Source: Acetatifactor sp.
GTDB taxonomy: Bacteria; Bacillota; Clostridia; Lachnospirales; Lachnospiraceae
Reading direction: 5' to 3'
Assembly: GCA_016293615.1 (NCBI GenBank)
Contig: JAEDDX010000080.1
Span: forward strand, 1 to 9,964
Length of the DNA: 9,964 bases
Shown: positions 7,384-9,964 of the stretch, in pieces
Layout of the letters: each line of letters starts with the position of its first letter
Numbering within the stretch: the stretch's first letter is position 1
Program-made: the position numbers and the translations under genes
Notes under the pieces: generated by a model
The model's database searches: none
What the model was told of the DNA's origin: nothing
Seen by the model: only the letters and a program-made list of their open reading frames with translations

Positions 7384-8261
7384 GCGTTTTCACCATCCTT
7401 TTCATAATAATGTAAGAAGATCTCCTCCAGATCCGGTTCGGAGATGGAGATGTCGGAAAGCTGACCGGCTGAAAGAATGCGGAGCAGCTTATTGATGTCT
7501 CCGGTGTAGAGGAAGCTTACGGATTCTTCGCCCTCCTTCTTATCCCGGATTCCGTCCAGACCGGACAGATCCACCTTACCATGTACGCTGATGCGCTTGG
7601 CATTGCTTTGCGACAGCTGTTCCACACTGTCACAGGCGATGAGTCTGCCCTCCCGAATAATGGCTGCTCTCGTACAGTTGCGCTGGATTTCGGACAGAAC
7701 ATGGCTGGACAGAAACACAGTGGTTCCCCGGCGGTTCCGTTCCTTCAATATTTCAAAAAACTCCCGCTGCATCAAAGGATCCAGTCCGCTGGTGGGCTCG
7801 TCCAGTATGAGCAGGTCCGGATTGCTTTGCAGGGCGCAGACGATTCCTACCTTTTTCCGGTTTCCGAAGGACAGCTCATCCACCTTCCGGGAGGAATCCA
7901 GCTGAAGGCGGTCACAGAGTTTTTTGGCCTCCTCCGCACAGTCCTTTTTCCTCAGGTCGGCGGACAGCTTCAGGACATCCTTTACTCGCATGCCGGGATA
8001 AAAGACTGCCTCCGACGGAAGATACCCGATCTGCTCCAGAACAGAAATATGGTCTTTTACAATATCCTTTTCGAAGATCCGGGCCTCCCCCGAGGTGGGA
8101 GCGATCAATCCCAGAAGCGTGCGGATGGTGGTGGATTTCCCGGCACCGTTCGGTCCGATAAATCCGAAAAACTCGCCCTGCTCCACGGACAGCGCAAGGT
8201 CGATGATTCCGCGGGCTTTTCCGTAATACTTGGTCAGATTCGTTGTTTGTATGGCTTTCAT
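7380..8261 (-). CDS. ABC transporter ATP-binding protein (BcrA/CcmA-like)
   Basis: The 293-residue ATPase powers the adjacent permease. All nucleotide-binding motifs are present: Walker A GPNGAGKST (36-44), a variant signature LSFGN (130-134, with N in place of the usual Q), Walker B LLILDEP (150-156) with catalytic E155, a D-loop SGLDP, and the switch H187 in SSHVLSE. A C-terminal extension of about 85 residues (from about 208) is typical of drug-export ATPases of the BcrA type. AGGAG, 6 nt before the ATG, is built into the end of the TetR gene (GAG TAA), and only 3 nt separate the two genes, so expression is tightly linked to the regulator. Confidence 0.95.
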   Translation of the reverse strand: MKAIQTTNLTKYYGKARGIIDLALSVEQGEFFGFIGPNGAGKSTTIRTLLGLIAPTSGEARIFEKDIVKDHISVLEQIGYLPSEAVFYPGMRVKDVLKLSADLRKKDCAEEAKKLCDRLQLDSSRKVDELSFGNRKKVGIVCALQSNPDLLILDEPTSGLDPLMQREFFEILKERNRRGTTVFLSSHVLSEIQRNCTRAAIIREGRLIACDSVEQLSQSNAKRISVHGKVDLSGLDGIRDKKEGEESVSFLYTGDINKLLRILSAGQLSDISISEPDLEEIFLHYYEKDGENA

Positions 8262-8264
8262 TGA

Positions 8265-8876
8265 TTACTCCTTTCGCAGATATACGCTTTTCCAAAAGTC
8301 AATCAGTTTTTTGAAATCGGCTTCCATTTGGTCCATATTCACATTGCCGCGCTGCACCATTTCCCAGAGATACCCTTCGGATGCCCAGTACATATCACGA
8401 TACATCATGGAAATGTCCAGACCGGGGACAAACTGCTCCGGGTCAAGGTTCAGGCGCGTTTTGTCCGCCTTCAGATGAAAGTATTTGTGATAGCTTTCCT
8501 GGATGGCGGCAGAGATATCGGCATCCGTTTCATAAAACGCCTTAATCACAAAGTTTCCTATGTCAGGATACAGGCGAATGATCTCCATCTTAGCCTTCAT
8601 TCCGCGTTCCATACTCTCAAACAAACTTTGCTGTTCATAGCATTGATACTTTGTCAGGAATTCAATGGTAGTTTCCGCGCATTTATCCCATAAAAACAGA
8701 TACAACTCCTTCTTATTGTGAAAATAGTGAAACAACAGGGACTTGCTGATTCCTGCGGCAGCCGCAATCTCACTCATGGGGCTGTTCTTGTAGGAATTCC
8801 GGGAGAAGACGCGGTAGCCTGCATTAATGATGAGCTGCTGCTTTTCCGCCGGCAGGGCAAAAAATCTTTCATTCAT
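8265..8876 (-). CDS. TetR/AcrR-family transcriptional regulator
   Basis: This 203-residue regulator is the first gene of the transporter operon. The N-terminal DNA-binding domain is typical: a helix 1 like EKQQLIINAGYRVFSRNSY (11-29), then the helix-turn-helix MSEIAAAAGISKSLLFHYFHNKKEL (34-58), ending in the family hallmark YFxxKxxL. The remaining 140 residues form the ligand-binding and dimerisation part, which is too variable to identify the effector. AGGAG (plus-strand complement at 8886-8890) is 9 nt before the ATG at 8876. It presumably represses its own operon until the exported compound or a signal binds. Confidence 0.94.
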   Translation of the reverse strand: MNERFFALPAEKQQLIINAGYRVFSRNSYKNSPMSEIAAAAGISKSLLFHYFHNKKELYLFLWDKCAETTIEFLTKYQCYEQQSLFESMERGMKAKMEIIRLYPDIGNFVIKAFYETDADISAAIQESYHKYFHLKADKTRLNLDPEQFVPGLDISMMYRDMYWASEGYLWEMVQRGNVNMDQMEADFKKLIDFWKSVYLRKE

Positions 8877-8893
8877 GGCTTTTCTCTCCTCTT

Positions 8894-8943
8894 TTGACTG
8901 CTTCGGTTAATTCCATTCTAAGCACGTTGACCGATTTTGAGAA
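8894..8943 (-). promoter_or_regulatory. Promoter and candidate operator of the TetR-ABC operon
   Basis: Read on the minus strand, TTCTCA (8938-8943) and TAGAAT (8915-8920) are 17 nt apart, giving a start near 8908. Three copies of the half-site TTRACYG surround it: plus-strand TTGACTG (8894-8900), its inverted form CGGTTAA (8904-8910), and TTGACCG (8927-8933). The first two form an imperfect 17-bp palindrome at the start of transcription, 6 nt before the RBS core begins to be read; the last two form an inverted repeat (6 of 7 matching) flanking the -10 box. This is where an autorepressing TetR protein would bind. Confidence 0.45.
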
Positions 8944-9146
8944 GACTCTATTTCAAACAAATTTAAGGATTTCCACAAGTTATTTGAACATGAGAATAGG
9001 TGGTGACATAAAGGTATATTATTGTCATGGGAATGATGTATAATGGAGAAGCGAAGAAGTACGAAGTATGGGAAGGAAAAGTGACTATGAATTCTGTCTG
9101 CTGTATTCTACGAGCAAAAGAATTATAATGTAGCCTATGGGGTATG
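8944..9146. other. AT-rich gap between the TetR operon and the IS remnant
   Basis: No convincing gene is present. A 33-codon plus-strand frame (ATG 9027 to TAA 9128, beginning MGMMYNGEAKKYEVWEGK) is the only readable one; its upstream ribosome site is weak (AAAGG at 12 nt or more), and I recognise no family. A weak promoter-like pair, TTGAAC (8984-8989) and CATAAA (9007-9012), precedes it. The stretch could be a remnant of a gene lost when the insertion element decayed, or simply spacer. Confidence 0.35.
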
Positions 9147-9750
9147 CTACTTAAAAAACTTCTCAAAGATGGTTTTGCCATGCCCTTGGGCTACCCAGAT
9201 GACATTGCCGGGGTCGTGGTTCACTATCGTTGTGATATATTTGTGACCTTTACGGTAGCTGGTCTCATCCACACCGATTCGCACAAGGTTGTTGAAGCGT
9301 TCATCCGGACTGATATCCAGATCCTTTTCTACTCGGGAGATAACAGGGCCAACCGTATTCCATGAGATACGCATAAATGCTGCAACTGCAGACTTGGAGC
9401 AATTGACTGCCATCCAGGCGGTCATCTCTTCAAACTTGTAGGTAAACCTGGAATCGTGACGAGCCAGAGGAACTTACAGGTAACAACACCATGTACGGGG
9501 CAGTTAACCCGACAGGATGGTGCAACAAGAAAAACTTTATGTCCTGACTAGTCGCAGGTTCTCCAGGTTCTGGCACCTTGATTGCCATTATCGTAGAACT
9601 TGGATTTCTTACCGCAGATACCATACCGGCACTGCTGACCTTTGGTGGCATGTACTTCAATCATGATGGAGGAATCTGCAAGCATTTTTACATTATCGAT
9701 ACAAGTGTGCTTATATTTAGGATAGTTTTGATAGACTTTTTGTTGAGCAT
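9147..9750 (-). pseudogene. ISL3-family transposase, truncated and frameshifted
   Basis: Reading the minus strand across frames recovers a recognisable ISL3 transposase N-terminal half. A zinc-ribbon region (CRYGICGKKSKFYD) begins near 9631, followed by GARTWR and FLVAPSCRVNCPVHGVVTCK in one frame. From about 9473 the frame shifts by net one base into VPLARHDSRFTYKFEEM, MAVNCSKSAV and RIGVDETSYRKGHKYIT. A TAG at 9548-9550 interrupts the first frame where intact relatives have a residue after WRxxD. The family's catalytic DDE domain begins at DET, but the protein stops at FFK (9147), so about half of the usual 400 or more residues is gone, including the later catalytic residues. The original start was probably the ATG at 9750, which is in a third frame and implies another small indel before about 9725. 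The gene is dead. Confidence 0.85.
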
Positions 9751-9871
9751 ATGTGATTCTCTTTCGTTATAATTTTTCTTCGCAAAAAAATCATAACCGA
9801 ACACATATGCTTTTTCAATGCTTATGAGGCTTTCAGCCTATTTTCTGTTCCACACATCCTAATGAAGAGCC
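9751..9871 (-). mobile_element. Left end of the ISL3-like element with terminal inverted repeat
   Basis: Upstream of the broken transposase, on the minus strand, lies GGCTCTTC (complement of 9864-9871), the kind of terminus seen in ISL3-family elements, with its outer edge at 9871. The intervening 120 bp is AT-rich, as expected for the element's end and transposase leader. No partner repeat was found on the other side; the element is cut off near 9147. The 8 bases outside the end (9872-9879, AAATTTTG) would be one copy of a target duplication, but the second copy is not recognisable. Confidence 0.6.
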
Positions 9872-9964
9872 AAATTTTGTGGCGTTACATCGACTAGTTA
9901 AGATTTTTGATTATTGCTGTTTTTCAATTATACACGGAATTTTCCATACATTGTGCAGACTAGT

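Noticed and set aside
9023..9045. TTGTCA followed by TATAAT as a promoter
   Set aside because: The spacer is only 11 nt, far too short for sigma-A recognition.
9872..9964. Possible gene or second element at the right edge
   Set aside because: No open frame, ribosome site or repeat could be supported in these 93 AT-rich bases.

Overview
The window looks like chromosomal DNA of a Gram-positive anaerobe of the Clostridia, most likely Lachnospiraceae-like. The evidence is strong AGGAG-type ribosome binding sites, a cytoplasmic neopullulanase-type GH13 enzyme, OmpR/HAMP-kinase two-component genes, a BcrAB-like ABC pair under a TetR regulator, and an ISL3-family insertion remnant. This placement is inference from gene content; no rRNA or tRNA gene is present.

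Left part (1-2308): a single-gene unit. A promoter (about 55-83) overlapped by a 25-bp palindrome drives a GH13/CBM34 alpha-glucan hydrolase (117-2225). It ends in a strong intrinsic terminator (2268-2308).

Centre (2237-6587): a four-gene plus-strand operon with tight or overlapping junctions. It encodes an exported protein with two copies of a calcium-site-like DxDxDG unit, an OmpR-type response regulator, a HAMP sensor kinase, and a membrane-anchored protein with a PepSY-like motif. The kinase and regulator are standard. The two flanking extracytoplasmic proteins are not recognised and are the best candidates for novelty: the arrangement suggests a kinase whose sensing is modulated by accessory outside-facing proteins, as YycH/YycI do for WalK. 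A possible structured leader (2311-2385) precedes the operon.

Right-centre (6598-8943): a minus-strand operon, convergent with the centre, encoding a TetR regulator, an ABC ATPase and an ABC-2 permease. A long hairpin (6521-6587) separates the convergent operons. Repeated TTRACYG half-sites near the TetR promoter suggest autoregulation.

Right end (about 8944-9964): more AT-rich, with no intact gene. It holds a broken ISL3 transposase (9147-9750) that has a nonsense codon, at least one frameshift and no C-terminal half, plus one surviving terminal repeat end (GGCTCTTC on the minus strand, outer edge at 9871). No CRISPR array, phage module or defence system was seen.
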